Program-made: the position numbers and the translations under genes | The notes under the pieces: generated by a model | The model's input: the letters and a program-made list of their open reading frames with translations, nothing else | Database searches by the model: none | What the model was told of the DNA's origin: nothing | Part shown: one piece after another, positions 1 through 6,947 of the stretch | Layout: every line of letters begins with the position of its first letter | Position numbering within the stretch: position 1 is the first letter of the stretch | Source: Flavobacterium sp. Root901 | GTDB lineage: Bacteria > Bacteroidota > Bacteroidia > Flavobacteriales > Flavobacteriaceae | DNA: 64,000 nucleotides | Direction: 5' to 3' | Assembly (NCBI RefSeq): GCF_001429765.1 | Contig: NZ_LMJB01000001.1 | Span: 757,955-821,954, forward strand

Positions 1-1541
1 TTATTTCATTGGCATTGTGTTTAATGATGGTAATTTTTGCCGCAAATGTTGGTTTCTCTCCGGCTTTGGGAGCTTTTATCATGGGATCTATTATTGCTGA
101 AACGACAATGGCCGAAAAAATCGAACATTTAATTCAGCCTGTAAAAGATTTATTCGGAGCGGTTTTCTTTGTATCTGTGGGCATGTTGATTAATCCGGAA
201 ACTTTGGTTACTTATGCGCTTCCGGTGGCTTTAATTACACTTTTAACTATTTTTGGAAAAGCATTTAGCTCCTCAATCGGGGCTCTTCTTTCGGGGCAGC
301 CGCTTAAACAATCTGTACAAACCGGAATGAGTCTGGCGCAAATTGGTGAGTTTTCATTTATCATTGCAACATTAGGAATGACATTAAAAGTTACCAGCGA
401 TTTCTTATATCCAATAATTGTTGCGGTTTCTGCCATTACGACTTTTACAACTCCGTTTTTAATTAAATATTCTGAATCTTTTGCTCAGATTTTAGAACAA
501 AAAATGCCAAAAAAATGGGTTAAAAACATTAACAGATATAGTCTTAACGCACAGGCAATTAAATCTGTAAGTATCTGGCAGGTTGTTTTAAGATCTTCTA
601 TTACGCAAATTATACTGCACACAATCATTATTACGGCCATAATTTTATTGTCATCAAAATTTGTAGCGCCATTAGTAGCCGATACACGATTTGGCAATAC
701 TTTGGCCGCCTTGTTGACACTTGTTGTCATTGCTCCGTTTTTATGGGCTTTGTCGCTTCGTCGTGTTAAGGTCGAAGAAGTAGAAATACTTTGGGAAGAA
801 CGCAAATACCGCGGCGCACTTTTAATGCTTATTTTAATTAGAATGAGCCTTGGTTTGTTTTTCGTTGGATTTTTACTGAATATTTTCTTCTCGCCATTAG
901 TGGCTTTTGTTGCGCTTATTATTGCAATTGGAGCGTATCAGCTTTTCCCTAAAAAATTAAATGAGCAGTATCATAAAATTGAAAATCACTTTTTAAAGAA
1001 CTTAAACGACCGCGAGAACAAAAAAATCGACAGAAGATATGCCAATTTAATGCCCTGGGATGGTCACATGTCTATTTTTGATATTGGAAAAGAATCTAAT
1101 CTTGCCGGAAAAACACTTGAAGAATTAAAAATTCGCGAATTAATGGGAATTAATATTGCATATATACGCCGCGGAGAAGTTACAATTCCAATTCCTTCAA
1201 AAAACGAACGTTTATTTCCAGGCGATGAAATTTGTGTAATTGGTACCGATGCCCAAATTACCGAATTCACAAAATACTTAACTCAAAATGAAATCGAAGC
1301 CAAAACAATTGAAGAATCTGAAATTGTTTTGCGCCAGCTTGAAGTTTCTCAGGAAGAATTTACCCAAAAAAGCATTGGCCAGTTTAGAGGAAAAACCGGC
1401 GGTATGGTCGTAGGGATTGAAAGAAACGGGAATCGGATTCTTAATCCGGAATCCAGCCTGATTTTACAGCCCAATGATATTATCTGGGTTGTAGGAGACA
1501 AGAAAAAAATGGCACAGTTAATTAGTTTTAAAAGGGCCTGA
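1..1541 (+). CDS. Cation:proton antiporter (CPA2/KefB type), 5' end outside the window
   Basis: The open frame runs in from the left edge (first full codon at base 3), so the N-terminus is missing. About the first 320 visible residues are hydrophobic membrane segments of a Na+/H+ or K+/H+ exchanger, with small-residue motifs such as GFSPALGAFIMG and the SLAQIGEFSF segment typical of CPA2 antiporters. After a charged linker come two RCK_C/TrkA_C-like domains (roughly residues 355-430 and 440-508 of the visible part), each with the pattern of a ligand-gating domain; no full Rossmann RCK_N domain is visible. Expected role: inner-membrane monovalent-cation/proton exchange gated by a cytosolic ligand. 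Family assignment is firm; ion specificity is unknown. Confidence 0.88.
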   Translation, partial: ISLALCLMMVIFAANVGFSPALGAFIMGSIIAETTMAEKIEHLIQPVKDLFGAVFFVSVGMLINPETLVTYALPVALITLLTIFGKAFSSSIGALLSGQPLKQSVQTGMSLAQIGEFSFIIATLGMTLKVTSDFLYPIIVAVSAITTFTTPFLIKYSESFAQILEQKMPKKWVKNINRYSLNAQAIKSVSIWQVVLRSSITQIILHTIIITAIILLSSKFVAPLVADTRFGNTLAALLTLVVIAPFLWALSLRRVKVEEVEILWEERKYRGALLMLILIRMSLGLFFVGFLLNIFFSPLVAFVALIIAIGAYQLFPKKLNEQYHKIENHFLKNLNDRENKKIDRRYANLMPWDGHMSIFDIGKESNLAGKTLEELKIRELMGINIAYIRRGEVTIPIPSKNERLFPGDEICVIGTDAQITEFTKYLTQNEIEAKTIEESEIVLRQLEVSQEEFTQKSIGQFRGKTGGMVVGIERNGNRILNPESSLILQPNDIIWVVGDKKKMAQLISFKRA

Positions 1542-1576
1542 GATTTTCTGAGGCTTTTCCTTTGCAAAATCTTTTT

Positions 1577-1677
1577 TGCCACGAATTGCACAAATTTTCT
1601 CTAATTTTTTTTCATAGCCCAAGGTTTCAACCTTGGGGAGCATGATATTCAATGACAAGGTTGAAGCTTGGGGGTAT
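1577..1677. repeat. Composite intergenic palindrome (CACGAATT unit plus CAAGGTTGAAACC unit)
   Basis: After the antiporter stop, a GCCACGAATTGCACAAATT unit (about 1577-1611) is followed by two facing arms, CCCAAGGTTTCAACCTTGGG (1618-1637) and CAAGGTTGAAGCTTGGGGG (about 1656-1674), which can pair as a hairpin with a loop of about 20 bases. The same two units in the same order occur at 4814-5033, and a single arm lies at 34965-34986. No coding potential is seen. Confidence 0.75.
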
Positions 1678-1748
1678 GGTTAATATTATTGTTTTGAAAT
1701 TGTTTTTTCATAAATAAAGACGTAAAAAAAGTCCTGAAATCCTAAAAA

Positions 1749-1780
1749 CTTAGAACCTCAGAACCTTAGTATCTTAGAAC
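1749..1780. repeat. 8-bp tandem repeat of the CTNAG class, four units
   Basis: Four exact-length units follow each other: CTTAGAAC, CTCAGAAC, CTTAGTAT, CTTAGAAC. Each unit contains the self-complementary core CTNAG. It lies just downstream of the peroxiredoxin stop codon (minus strand). The same 8-bp period recurs at 4777-4808 and 30022-30106. Confidence 0.8.
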
Positions 1781-1789
1781 TATAAAAAA

Positions 1790-2428
1790 CTATTTATTCG
1801 GCTGTGGTGTCATTCTCAAATAAGGTTTTATAGGAGTGTGCCCTTTTGGAAATTTTGCCGGAATATCGCTGTCCTGAATTGCAGGAGCAATAACGACATC
1901 TTCACCATCTCTCCAGTTTGCAGGGGTCGCGACACTATAATTTGCAGTTAATTGTAAACTGTCGATTACACGAAGTAATTCATCAAAATTTCTTCCTGTA
2001 GATGCCGGATAAGTCAATGTTAATTTGATTTTTTTATCTGGTCCGATAACAAAAACAGAACGCACTGTAAATTTATCGCTTGCATTAGGATGAAGCATAT
2101 CGTATAAATTAGCTACTTTTTTATCCTCGTCAGCAATAATCGGAAAATTAACTTCCGTATCCTGAGTTTCATTAATGTCTTTAATCCACTCTTTATGAGA
2201 CTCTAAACCGTCTACACTCAAAGCAATAACCTTAGTATTTCTTTTGGTAAATTCAGGAACATAATTCGCCACAGTTCCCAATTCAGTTGTACAAACAGGA
2301 GTAAAATCTGCCGGGTGCGAAAATAAAACTCCCCATGAATCTCCTAACCATTCATGAAAATGGATTGTTCCTTGTGTGGTTTCTGCCTGAAAATCCGGAG
2401 CTATATCGCCTAATCTTAATGTTGACAT
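1790..2428 (-). CDS. 1-Cys peroxiredoxin (Prx6 type)
   Basis: A 212-residue thiol peroxidase that reduces hydroperoxides. The peroxidatic cysteine is Cys46 in the PVCTTE motif, preceded by the conserved segment HPADFTP. There is no second cysteine anywhere in the protein, which places it in the 1-Cys group that depends on an external thiol for recycling. Length and the long C-terminal extension (dimerisation arm ending near RMTPQPNK) fit Prx6/AhpC-TSA-1Cys proteins. It is a single-gene unit on the minus strand with no signal peptide, so cytosolic. Confidence in the family is high; its reductant cannot be told from sequence. Confidence 0.93.
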   Translation of the reverse strand: MSTLRLGDIAPDFQAETTQGTIHFHEWLGDSWGVLFSHPADFTPVCTTELGTVANYVPEFTKRNTKVIALSVDGLESHKEWIKDINETQDTEVNFPIIADEDKKVANLYDMLHPNASDKFTVRSVFVIGPDKKIKLTLTYPASTGRNFDELLRVIDSLQLTANYSVATPANWRDGEDVVIAPAIQDSDIPAKFPKGHTPIKPYLRMTPQPNK

Positions 2429-2538
2429 AATTTAATTTTTTAGTTCCTCTAAAATTAACTAAAAAATACATTTGGAAAACACACAGGAATTAAAAAAAAG
2501 TTAAAATTCTACTTTCTCGATATAATTAGTATTTTAAA

Positions 2539-3450
2539 TTAAATAAAACTTAAAATAAAATACCAAAAGGCAAGCGTTATAAATGATATCGGAATTCCAA
2601 AACCCACCATCATACTGCTTAATCTTGGCTTTAAGCCATATGTAGAGGCTAAAATTGCACCTGTAATCATTGGTGCCATTGCAGTTTCCATTAAAGTAAT
2701 TTTTATGACCTCGGAACGCTGATTAAAAATAAAAACATACAGCACAAAAATTATAAATGGAACTAAAAGCAATTTGAAAAAAAGTCCAAGCCGTAAAAAT
2801 TTCCAATGCTGGCTTTTCCGGTCAAAAGTTAATTGCAGTCCAACAGAAAGCAACGCCAGAGGTGTAACCAGACTTCCAATTTTAAGTAAACCCAATTGGA
2901 TATTGTCATCTAAATCAACTTGAAAAACATTCATTAAACAAGCCAAAACAAACATCACAAATGGCGGAAAAAGAATAATCTTTTTTAAAATCCCAAAAGC
3001 ATCCGGGCTTCCTTTAGAATAAAAGGCAGCCGTAAAAACACCAAGAGTAGAAACGATCACAAAAGTTCCCGGCTGATCTACCAAAACGGCAGTCTCTAAA
3101 CCTTTTTTCCCAAATAAAGCTTCAATAATTGGATATCCAAGAAAAGAACTGTTGCTTAATCCTGCCGTCAAAATTAAACAGCCAATCAGCTTATTAGACC
3201 ATCCATTTCTTTTTCCTAAAAAATGAAAAAAAATAAAAGCCAAAATATAAGTAATCCATCCCGCACCAATTGGAAACAGCAATTCACTACTCCATCTTAT
3301 TTTTGGAATGTGGTATAATGTAATCGCAGGAAGACAGAAATAAATAACAATTTTATTGAGCGTCTTATATATAGGAACAGGAAATTGTTTTACCCGCTGT
3401 AAAACCAAGCCTAATGAAAGGAAAAGAAATATTAGAAGAAAGTTGTTCAT
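2539..3450 (-). CDS. AEC family transporter (auxin efflux carrier-like)
   Basis: A 303-residue integral membrane protein with about ten hydrophobic helices over the whole length, matching the usual size of bacterial AEC/BASS-fold carriers. The family exports or takes up small organic anions such as malate; no substrate can be named here. Features seen: an N-terminal helix beginning MNNFLLIFLFLSLGL, a re-entrant-type segment with GLSNSSFLGYP (a conserved N/S-rich stretch in AEC proteins) and a C-terminal half with TAMAPMITGAILASTYGL. It lies alone on the minus strand, back to back with the Rrf2 gene. Confidence 0.85.
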   Translation of the reverse strand: MNNFLLIFLFLSLGLVLQRVKQFPVPIYKTLNKIVIYFCLPAITLYHIPKIRWSSELLFPIGAGWITYILAFIFFHFLGKRNGWSNKLIGCLILTAGLSNSSFLGYPIIEALFGKKGLETAVLVDQPGTFVIVSTLGVFTAAFYSKGSPDAFGILKKIILFPPFVMFVLACLMNVFQVDLDDNIQLGLLKIGSLVTPLALLSVGLQLTFDRKSQHWKFLRLGLFFKLLLVPFIIFVLYVFIFNQRSEVIKITLMETAMAPMITGAILASTYGLKPRLSSMMVGFGIPISFITLAFWYFILSFI

Positions 3451-3633
3451 ACCTTAAGATGAACACAAAAATAACTATTTATAATTTAGTGATTATTGAA
3501 AAGTCACGAGTAAGTGATTTTTTTTCGTGAATAGTCACTGCTGATTTTCTTTTGTTAAACCTATAACATCTTCTAATTACAAACGATTTTTACATTTTTA
3601 TAAAAAAATAACTTTCATTTCAAAAAAACATCT

Positions 3634-3641
3634 TATATTTG
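3634..3641 (+). promoter_or_regulatory. Predicted -7 promoter box of the Rrf2 gene
   Basis: TATATTTG matches the Bacteroidota -7 consensus TAnnTTTG, 20 bases before the ATG at 3661. It abuts and overlaps by two bases the inverted repeat at 3640-3659, so a protein bound there would cover the transcription start. The -33 element is poorly matched. Confidence 0.6.
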
Positions 3642-3659
3642 TAACATATTTTATTACAG
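3640..3659. promoter_or_regulatory. Predicted Rrf2 operator, copy 1
   Basis: TGTAACATATTTTATTACAG is an imperfect inverted repeat (TGTAACA facing TATTACA) placed between the -7 box and the start codon of the Rrf2 regulator. A copy identical at 17 of 20 positions lies at 4089-4108 before the partner gene. A degenerate third version, with one extra base between the arms, may lie at 3562-3581. Two matched sites ahead of a regulator and its partner are what an autoregulated Rrf2 system would show. Confidence 0.65.
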
Positions 3660-3660
3660 T

Positions 3661-4068
3661 ATGCTTTCAGGTAAGTTTGCCATAACGATTCACATTTTAA
3701 CTCTGCTCAATAAATTTCCGAATGATTATTTGTCATCAGAATATATTGCGGGCAGTATTAATTTGAACCCGGTTTTGGTTCGAAAAGAAATTGCTAACCT
3801 AAAAGCGCATCATATTGTAGAAAGTAAGGAAGGAAAAAATGGCGGCACAAAACTGGCTGTAGATTCATCAAAACTGACTTTAAAAGAGATTTTTGAAATG
3901 ACTTTTGAAACGATAAACTTAGGTTATGCTAAAAACCAGCCTAATCCGGATTGTCCTGTCGGAAAAAAAATTAATCAAAATCTGGATGCTTTATATTCCG
4001 ATATGAACCAAAAAGTGAGTGCGCAACTGGAGGGAATTTCCTTAGAAGATTTTTCGAATCAGTTTTAA
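3661..4068 (+). CDS. Rrf2 family transcriptional regulator (YwnA-like)
   Basis: A 135-residue winged-helix repressor-type protein. The N-terminal HTH is seen as SSEYIAGSINLNPVLVRKEIANL (residues about 25-47, given here in part: SSEYIAGSINLNPV), followed by a wing GKNGGTKLA, both diagnostic of Rrf2. Only one cysteine is present, Cys98 in NPDCPVG, so it cannot hold the three-cysteine iron-sulfur cluster of IscR or NsrR; a single-thiol redox sensor like the YwnA/HypR branch is more likely (inference). The next gene is a YwnB-like oxidoreductase, the same pairing as ywnA-ywnB of Bacillus. Operators at 3640-3659 and 4089-4108 suggest autoregulation and control of the partner. Confidence 0.88.
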   Translation: MLSGKFAITIHILTLLNKFPNDYLSSEYIAGSINLNPVLVRKEIANLKAHHIVESKEGKNGGTKLAVDSSKLTLKEIFEMTFETINLGYAKNQPNPDCPVGKKINQNLDALYSDMNQKVSAQLEGISLEDFSNQF

Positions 4069-4088
4069 ACTATTTTTTTACCCAAAAC

Positions 4089-4108
4089 TGTAACATTTTT
4101 TATTACTA
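4089..4108. promoter_or_regulatory. Predicted Rrf2 operator, copy 2
   Basis: TGTAACATTTTTTATTACTA matches the site before the Rrf2 gene at 17 of 20 bases and ends 16 bases before the ATG of the downstream oxidoreductase. No good TAnnTTTG box is seen here, so the gene may be read both from the upstream promoter and from a weak local one. Confidence 0.6.
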
Positions 4109-4124
4109 AATAAATTTATATATT

Positions 4125-4766
4125 ATGAAAATCGCAATCATTGGAGCAACAGGATTTGTTGGCTCAGCAATTTTAAACGAATTAGCAGACAGAAATCACG
4201 ATATTACTGCTATCGCAAGAAATCCAAAAGACACCGCAGGTGTTAACTGGAAAAGTGCTGACATTTTTAATGTAGAAGAACTGGCAGCAATTTTAAAAGG
4301 AAATGATGCTGTTATCAACGCTTACAATCCGGGATGGACAAACCCTAATATTTACGATGATTTTATTGCAGGTTCAAAAGCAATTCAGGAAGCGGTAAAA
4401 AAATCTGGCGTAAAACGTTATATCACAATTGGCGGCGGCGGAAGTTTATTTGTAGCTCCGGGTTTACAAGCAGTTGATACACCGGATTTTCCAAAAGAAT
4501 TTTATGCAGGAGCAACTGCTGCAAGAGATTATTTAAATATCATAAAAGAAGAAAAAGAATTAGACTGGGCATTTTTTAGTCCTGCTTTTGAAATGCATCA
4601 GGGCATTACAACCGGAAGAACCGGAAAATATCGCTTAGGTTTAGAAAATCCAGTTTTTAATGACGAACAAAGAAGTATTTTATCTGTGGAAGATTTGGCA
4701 GTTGTGATCGCTGATGAAACGGAAACACCAAAACATCATCAGGTTCGTTTTACAGCGGCATATTAA
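4125..4766 (+). CDS. NAD(P)-binding oxidoreductase, atypical SDR/NmrA-like (YwnB-like)
   Basis: A 213-residue Rossmann protein. The dinucleotide-binding loop is GATGFVG at residues 7-13, right at the N-terminus (MKIAIIGATGFVGSAIL), and a conserved GGGGSLFVAPG loop follows the central strand RYITIGG. Length and the absence of a YxxxK catalytic pair fit the atypical SDR5/NmrA group, whose members often bind NAD(P)H as sensors or reduce small quinone-like electrophiles. It is the partner of the upstream Rrf2 regulator and carries that regulator's predicted operator before its start, so an electrophile- or redox-stress role is reasonable inference. Substrate is unknown. Confidence 0.82.
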   Translation: MKIAIIGATGFVGSAILNELADRNHDITAIARNPKDTAGVNWKSADIFNVEELAAILKGNDAVINAYNPGWTNPNIYDDFIAGSKAIQEAVKKSGVKRYITIGGGGSLFVAPGLQAVDTPDFPKEFYAGATAARDYLNIIKEEKELDWAFFSPAFEMHQGITTGRTGKYRLGLENPVFNDEQRSILSVEDLAVVIADETETPKHHQVRFTAAY

Positions 4767-4776
4767 TTTTTAAGGG

Positions 4777-4808
4777 GCTGAGATACTAAGGTTCTGAGTT
4801 TCTTAGTT
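4777..4808. repeat. 8-bp tandem repeat of the CTNAG class, four units
   Basis: Units GCTGAGAT, ACTAAGGT, TCTGAGTT and TCTTAGTT follow the oxidoreductase stop codon. The period is exactly 8, as at 1749-1780 and 30022-30106. Confidence 0.75.
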
Positions 4809-4813
4809 AACTT

Positions 4814-5033
4814 TTGCCATGAATTGCACGAATTACACTAATTTTTACATAGTCCAAGGTTTCGATCTTGGGAACGCAATAGATTTGCACAATCTAATCG
4901 CAAGGTTGAAAACTTGGGCTATGATTTTCAAATATCACAAAATTAAGATCTAAAAAATTCGTGCAATTTGTGTAATTCGCGGCAAACTCTATACCCATAA
5001 AAACAATGCAAATCGATGTAATTTGTGGCAAAC
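4814..5033. repeat. Nested inverted repeat filling the gap before meaB
   Basis: This is most of a 348-base gene-free stretch. An outer arm (TTGCCATGAATTGCACGAAT, from 4815) faces its complement ending in CAATTTGTGTAATTCGCGGC (about 4963-4982). Inside it, a second pair of arms faces each other: CATAGTCCAAGG near 4848-4859 and CTTGGGCTATG near 4913-4923. The whole could fold back on itself over about 170 bases. A further partial copy of the outer unit (GTAATTTGTGGCAAA) lies at 5018-5032. No ORF of note is present. Confidence 0.75.
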
Positions 5034-5114
5034 CTAACAATACAGTTTCTGAGTCAGAATTGTCTTTTGAAACTGTTTTTGTTTTCAGTACTTTTACAAT
5101 ATTAAAAAAGTATT

Positions 5115-6206
5115 TTGTCAAGTTTCAAAAAACAGTCGGGCAGTTTAACGGAAAAAGCTGGTATTTCACCTCCTGAAATCACCAATGTTGCTGCTATCAG
5201 TGAAATTAAAAACAGACGCAGACAACAGCCATCTGCTGAGGAATTAATCTCGGGAATTCTTTCGGGAAACCGCACTTCATTAAGCCGCGCTATTACTCTT
5301 ATTGAAAGCACTAATCCGGAACATACTCAAAAGGCTGAAACGATTATTAAAGGCTGTCTTTCTCATGCCAATAAATCAATTCGAATAGGAATTACCGGAG
5401 TTCCCGGAGTTGGAAAAAGTACTTTTATAGAAGCTTTTGGAACTTATTTAACCCAATCAGGAAAAAAAGTGGCTGTTTTGGCCGTAGATCCAAGCAGTTC
5501 TATTTCGCACGGAAGTATTTTAGGCGATAAAACCCGAATGGAAGAATTGGTAAAAGATGAAAATGCTTTTATCCGTCCGAGTGCATCTGGTGAAAATTTA
5601 GGCGGCGTTGCACGTAAAACCCGCGAAACGATTATTTTATGCGAAGCTGCAGGTTTTGATACGATTATTATTGAAACAGTTGGCGTTGGTCAAAGCGAAA
5701 CTGCAGTTCACAGTATGGTTGACTTTTTTCTATTACTGAAAATTTCCGGTGCCGGCGACGAACTTCAAGGGATTAAACGCGGTATTATGGAAATGGCAGA
5801 TGCTGTCGTAATCAATAAAGCCGACGGAGATAATATTAAAAAAGCCAATCAGGCAAAATTAGAATTCAACCGGGCTTTGCATTTATTTCCTTCAAAAAAA
5901 TCAAACTGGCAGCCAAAAGTTACGACTTGCAGCTCGGTTACAAAAGACGGGATTTCGGAAATATGGAATACCATTTCTGATTATTTTGAATTAACCAAAG
6001 AATCTGGATTCTTTCAGGAAAAAAGAAATGAACAAAACCAGTTTTGGATGATGGAGACTATCGATGAACAATTGAAATCAAACTTTTACAATCAACCTGA
6101 CATTATTTCACAATTGAAACAAATTAAAAAAGCGGTGCAAAATAATGAAATATCACCTTTTGCAGCCGCTCAGATTTTATTAAATGAATATAAAAAAAAC
6201 CTATAA
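5115..6206 (+). CDS. meaB: Methylmalonyl-CoA mutase-associated GTPase MeaB
   Basis: A 363-residue G3E-family P-loop GTPase that guards and reloads the cobalamin of methylmalonyl-CoA mutase. Seen: Walker A GVPGVGKS (residues 95-102), the AVDPSS segment, the ETVGVGQSE switch/Walker B region, and the NKADGDN base-specificity motif. Size is normal for the family (about 330-360). The start is taken as TTG at 5115 because an in-frame TAA sits at 5103-5105 and no in-frame ATG occurs before the GTPase core. Its partners mutA and mutB are 43 kb away in this window rather than adjacent. The gene follows a long repeat-filled gap and is probably monocistronic. Confidence 0.93.
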   Translation: MSSFKKQSGSLTEKAGISPPEITNVAAISEIKNRRRQQPSAEELISGILSGNRTSLSRAITLIESTNPEHTQKAETIIKGCLSHANKSIRIGITGVPGVGKSTFIEAFGTYLTQSGKKVAVLAVDPSSSISHGSILGDKTRMEELVKDENAFIRPSASGENLGGVARKTRETIILCEAAGFDTIIIETVGVGQSETAVHSMVDFFLLLKISGAGDELQGIKRGIMEMADAVVINKADGDNIKKANQAKLEFNRALHLFPSKKSNWQPKVTTCSSVTKDGISEIWNTISDYFELTKESGFFQEKRNEQNQFWMMETIDEQLKSNFYNQPDIISQLKQIKKAVQNNEISPFAAAQILLNEYKKNL

Positions 6207-6234
6207 TTTCTTAAAGCTGTTTTTAAATATTCAT

Positions 6235-6771
6235 TTATTTTACATTAATTGAAAGTTTATAAGTCTCTTCACTTTCCTGAATAGGGTATTTACCGGGAAC
6301 TAAAATATCTGAATTGAATTTTAAAGATTTAACTAATTCCGGTTGTATAATCTGTCCCTCAGGTATTACATAAATTTCGCCATTTCGTAATAATACTTTT
6401 TTATGTTCTTCGGTTAAAGCGCTTTTTTGAATTTCCATAACAAAATTTCCTTTTTCATTTGTAACACGTACTGGTGTTCCATCAGGAGTTGGTTTCGCAA
6501 AGCCATAGGTTATCCAATCGTAATGAACAAAATTACAAAACCCTTCAGGCTGGCTGCAATCAATATTATGCGCTCCCCAAGCTCTCACAATAGTTCCTTC
6601 ATAATGAGGCAAATACCTTTGAGTACTTGGTTGATTTTGCTGCTCTGTGTTTGATAATGGAGCCGTTTTCTGTTCAACCGAGTCGTTGTTACAGCTTACA
6701 AAAAAAGCGGTAATGGCTAACACTACCATTACTTTTAATACTTCAGATTTTTTTTGTGGTATTTTTTTCAT
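6235..6771 (-). CDS. Putative secreted lipoprotein, unknown function
   Basis: I do not recognise a family. From the ATG at 6771 (preferred over an in-frame upstream ATG because it gives a proper export signal) the protein has 178 residues: a basic start MKKIPQKKSEVLK, a hydrophobic stretch VMVVLAITAFFVS and a lipobox cysteine followed by NNDS, the usual Bacteroidota lipoprotein layout. The mature part carries several cysteines around ahnIDCSQPEGFCN, and later a run with alternating strands suggesting a small beta fold. It lies tail to tail with meaB. Cell-surface or periplasmic lipoprotein is inferred from the signal only. Confidence 0.7.
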   Translation of the reverse strand: MKKIPQKKSEVLKVMVVLAITAFFVSCNNDSVEQKTAPLSNTEQQNQPSTQRYLPHYEGTIVRAWGAHNIDCSQPEGFCNFVHYDWITYGFAKPTPDGTPVRVTNEKGNFVMEIQKSALTEEHKKVLLRNGEIYVIPEGQIIQPELVKSLKFNSDILVPGKYPIQESEETYKLSINVK

Positions 6772-6886
6772 AATAAATAATTTAATTGTCTCTACTCTAT
6801 CTCCGGCTTTTCGGGTTACGCCTTTTGGTTTAGTGTATATCAATTAAATTATTTTTTTGTTACCCTTTTTGTTTGAATTTAGATAC

Positions 6887-6934
6887 AAAAAAAAGCAGTT
6901 AAGTATGAAATTACACACTTAACAGCTTTTTTTT
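6887..6934 (-). terminator. Rho-independent terminator of the LTA-synthase-like gene
   Basis: Arms AAAAAAAAGCAGTTAAGT (6887-6904) and ACTTAACAGCTTTTTTTT (6917-6934) pair almost perfectly, with T-runs on either strand. It lies 14 bases past the stop of the minus-strand gene at 6948. Confidence 0.85.
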
Positions 6935-6947
6935 AATAAATTAAAAA

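Noticed and set aside
485..805. Minus-strand ORF of 106 residues
   Set aside because: Antisense shadow of the antiporter gene.
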